Source: a virus
Reading direction: 5' to 3' (one strand)
Virus record (IMG/VR): IMGVR_UViG_3300028800_000169
Location: 1-42,003 of that record
Length of the DNA: 42,003 nucleotides
A program made the position numbers and the translations under genes. The notes beneath the pieces were generated by a model, which did not search any database, was not told the DNA's origin, and saw only the letters and a list, made by a program, of their open reading frames with translations. Within the stretch, counting starts at the first letter, position 1; the number at the start of each line of letters is the position of its first letter. Shown one piece after another: positions 40,063 through 42,003 of the stretch.

Positions 40063-41550
40063 ATGCAATTCGTCACGCCCATGCCATTCCAGGAAGCGAT
40101 CGACAAGCTCGGTGCCAAAACGATCGTGACCAGCACGCTTAACTCCCAGGAATGGTCTGACGTGCCCGTGGGCTTGCGCGATCGCGCCTTCTTTTCGGCC
40201 ACCATCGAAAACGCCCGCTTCCTCCAGAGCGCCAAGGATTCCATTGCCGATTTTCTCGCCAATTCACGCGATGAAAAAGGTATGCTCGTCACTGGAAGCC
40301 GCGCCGAGTTCGTCCGCCAGTTAAGCGACTTTGCCCTCAAGAGCGGCATGGGGCCGCTGGATCCCGACGATGCCGGCACCCTGAAGGACATCACCAGCCA
40401 GACCCGTTTGAGCCTGATCTTCAATACCCAGGTGCAAGCCGCCGAGGATTACGGCTATTGGAAGCAAGGCATGGATCCCGATCTACTCGATGAATTTCCC
40501 GCCCAACGTTTCATCCGCGTGATGGATGTCAAACAGCCCCGAATTATCCATGCCCAGAATGAAAACGTGGTTCGCCTCAAGACGGATCTGCCTTTCTGGC
40601 TGGGTCTAAACAGCCCCGCGATCGGCGGCTTTGGCGTTCCATGGGGACCGTGGGGATTCAACAGCGGCATGGGCGTTGAAGACGTGGACCGCACCGAAGC
40701 CGAGGCCACCCATTTGATTGCACCCGGTCAAAAGCTCCAGCCCGTTGAAAAAGATCTCAACGATCACCTGGAAGCCAGCACCACCGGCCTGGACGACGAT
40801 ATCGTTAACCAGCTCAAAGCTGCCTTTGGCGACCAGGTTGAATTTGACGAAGAGACCGAAACCATCCGCTGGACCGGCAATGTGCCTGAAGAAACTTCTA
40901 GTCCTGGCGAACTGGCTCCGTCTCCAAAACCGAGCACAACGCCCGTCTCAGACGCAATTGATATACAGGTGAAGGGACTTTTGAAGGCGCAAATCCAAAA
41001 CGCCTTGGATGCCATTGACGAAGTTCACGACGATGGCACGTTGCCAGAGGTTCCAGTGCGATCCACCACAATGAATGCTTACGGTTACATGCGCCCAAAA
41101 AACAGCCCATTCGGTAGAACAGTCGATGAATTAGCGGTGCGCAAAACCGGCCCATGGCCGGAGCTGACCACTGTTCACGAAATCGGTCACATGCTGGATT
41201 TGGAAGTCATCGGGGCAAAAGGCAGCTTTGCAACTGAATCACTTAATCCGGTGATCAAGGAAGTTCTGGAGGTCGCTAAAGGATCAGACTCGATCAATGA
41301 GTTAAAAACCCTTTTGGCTGGAGCTACTAGCCAGCGAAAAATTGACTATTACGGCTATCTGCTTGGAGACGCGGAGATATGGGCAAGGGCTTATGCACAA
41401 TTCATTGCTGAGGAATCCTCCAGCTTGATTCTTAAATCACAACTCGAAAGAGCAATAGAGTCTGATCCCTTTCGACAATGGACCAAAACTGATTTTGCCC
41501 CCATCTCGGCCGCAATCAAAAAAATGTTTTCAACCCTCGGATGGCTATGA
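40063..41550 (+). CDS. Mu F-type minor head protein with C-terminal zinc peptidase domain
   Basis: 495 aa. Residues 60-220 match the Mu F minor head family: TRLSLIFNTQVQAAEDYGYW, RFIRVMDVKQPRIIHAQ and DLPFWLGLN (the usual Thr-Arg-x-x-His then DPFW). After a linker, residues 300-490 form a zincin-like domain: HExxH in TVHEIGHMLDLEV (H372-H376) and, 60 residues on, GDAEIWARAYAQFIAE (E438), recalling polyvalent-protein metallopeptidases in which the distal Glu is the third ligand. F proteins enter the cell with DNA in some phages, so the domain may be an injected effector. Unexpectedly it lies far from the other head genes and on the other strand. Confidence 0.75.
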   Translation: MQFVTPMPFQEAIDKLGAKTIVTSTLNSQEWSDVPVGLRDRAFFSATIENARFLQSAKDSIADFLANSRDEKGMLVTGSRAEFVRQLSDFALKSGMGPLDPDDAGTLKDITSQTRLSLIFNTQVQAAEDYGYWKQGMDPDLLDEFPAQRFIRVMDVKQPRIIHAQNENVVRLKTDLPFWLGLNSPAIGGFGVPWGPWGFNSGMGVEDVDRTEAEATHLIAPGQKLQPVEKDLNDHLEASTTGLDDDIVNQLKAAFGDQVEFDEETETIRWTGNVPEETSSPGELAPSPKPSTTPVSDAIDIQVKGLLKAQIQNALDAIDEVHDDGTLPEVPVRSTTMNAYGYMRPKNSPFGRTVDELAVRKTGPWPELTTVHEIGHMLDLEVIGAKGSFATESLNPVIKEVLEVAKGSDSINELKTLLAGATSQRKIDYYGYLLGDAEIWARAYAQFIAEESSSLILKSQLERAIESDPFRQWTKTDFAPISAAIKKMFSTLGWL

Positions 41551-41738
41551 TTGATTTTGACGCATTCTCCAAGCTGGTCGATGAAATCATGAGTTTAGGC
41601 TATGACGAAAAAACCGCATGCCGATATGCCCGGCTGATCGGAGATCGCCCCTTAACTGATGAAAAAGGCCAGATCCTCGTAATGGAAGACAATAAGGTCC
41701 TGGCCAAGCTCAAGCTGAAGTTCTTCCAGGAACAATGA
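41541..41738 (+). CDS. Small partner of the F/zincin gene
   Basis: 65 aa (ATG 41541; ATG 41547 gives an ATGA overlap and 63 aa). Acidic/helical: FSKLVDEIMSLGYDEKTACR, then YARLIGDRP and MEDNKVLAKLKLKFFQ. Tight overlap with the peptidase gene suggests co-production; an inhibitor or chaperone role is speculation. It is the last gene before the right end. Confidence 0.6.
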   Translation: MAMIDFDAFSKLVDEIMSLGYDEKTACRYARLIGDRPLTDEKGQILVMEDNKVLAKLKLKFFQEQ

Positions 41739-41750
41739 ACGCGCTCTGCC

Positions 41751-41841
41751 AACCTTTTGAAGTGCCCATGCAAGCCGCCTGCATGGCTTATGCAGAGCCT
41801 ATTCAGCCAGTGTCTCAGATCAGCAAAATCCACCCTTTTCA
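41751..41841. repeat. Right phage terminus: inverted ACCCTTTTCA motif
   Basis: ACCCTTTTCA at 41832-41841 is the exact inverse of the three left motifs and ends in CA, and an 8-of-10 variant AACCTTTTGA lies at 41751-41760. The outermost position, orientation and distance past the last gene fit attR with transposase sites R1 and R2. With TG at 141 this gives an element of 41,701 bp. Confidence 0.65.
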
Positions 41842-42003
41842 ACCTTTCTCATTCCACTCCAAAATTGCGCTGTTTTCAGAAAGCCTGAAACACCGCCTCT
41901 TTCCTTCGTAAGTCCTTGATATCCTGCCTCGTCTGGTTTCTTCTTAGCTGTTCCAACCTTTCCCTCTGTCTTCGGTATCTTGAGGCGCATGACGAAAGCG
42001 CCA
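41842..42003. other. Right flank, not nifH
   Basis: 162 bases beyond the putative right end. On neither strand is there NifH-like coding. The minus strand has a short open frame (MRLKIPKTEGKVGTAKKKPD ...) that I cannot assign. No five-base match to the left junction (AAACA, 136-140) occurs directly after the CA. Confidence 0.4.

Overview
The window is almost entirely one transposable (Mu-type) bacteriophage or prophage, about 41.7 kb, apparently bounded by inverted terminal motifs near 141 and 41841. It has a MuA-like transposase and MuB-like ATPase, a Gam-like protein, a Mu gp28/gp29/F/G/I-type head module, and a siphovirus-type tail (tube, tape measure, DUF2163 hub, NlpC/P60, tip protein). 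It therefore looks like a B3/D3112-style Mu-like siphophage and not a contractile Mu. At the far left the sequence runs into a fragment of nifH. An Ig-domain secreted protein, and many short dispersed repeats of kinds I associate with Verrucomicrobiota and relatives, suggest a diazotrophic host of that group; this is inference.

Layout. 1-140 is host nifH, minus strand, interrupted. 141-208 carries three direct TGAAAAGGGT motifs (left end). 262-26088 is a single minus-strand late block. Read in transcription order (right to left) it holds a holin-like/lipoprotein fusion, overlapping spanin-like genes, small regulators, terminase, portal, gpG, I protease/scaffold, decoration and capsid proteins, connectors, a cold-shock-domain/tail-fibre fusion, two tail-tube paralogues, a frameshifted tail chaperone, tape measure, and the tail tip. 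26372-28103 (minus) holds a Cys-rich protein, a secreted Ig-like protein and an XRE-type repressor. 28072-28128 is a divergent control region with two GTTA-N6-TAAC palindromes. 28129-41738 is a plus-strand early block: Ner-like HTH, ParB-like protein, transposase, MuB-like ATPase, Lar-like protein, Gam, DUF3820, thymidylate synthase, and finally a Mu F-type minor head protein fused to a HExxH zincin domain plus a 65-aa partner. 41751-41841 is the right end.

The most unusual aspects are four. First, the early and late arms diverge outward from the repressor, unlike Mu's one-direction map. Second, the F gene has left the head cluster, sits at the opposite end of the phage, and carries a metallopeptidase domain. 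Third, at least nine families of short repeats occupy nearly every loose gene junction and repeatedly read through in frame, creating gene fusions and extra N/C termini. Fourth, the two flanks do not form a continuous nifH. Several real genes under 60 codons, found by hand, are included (10827, 15523, 23401, 28653, 30264).
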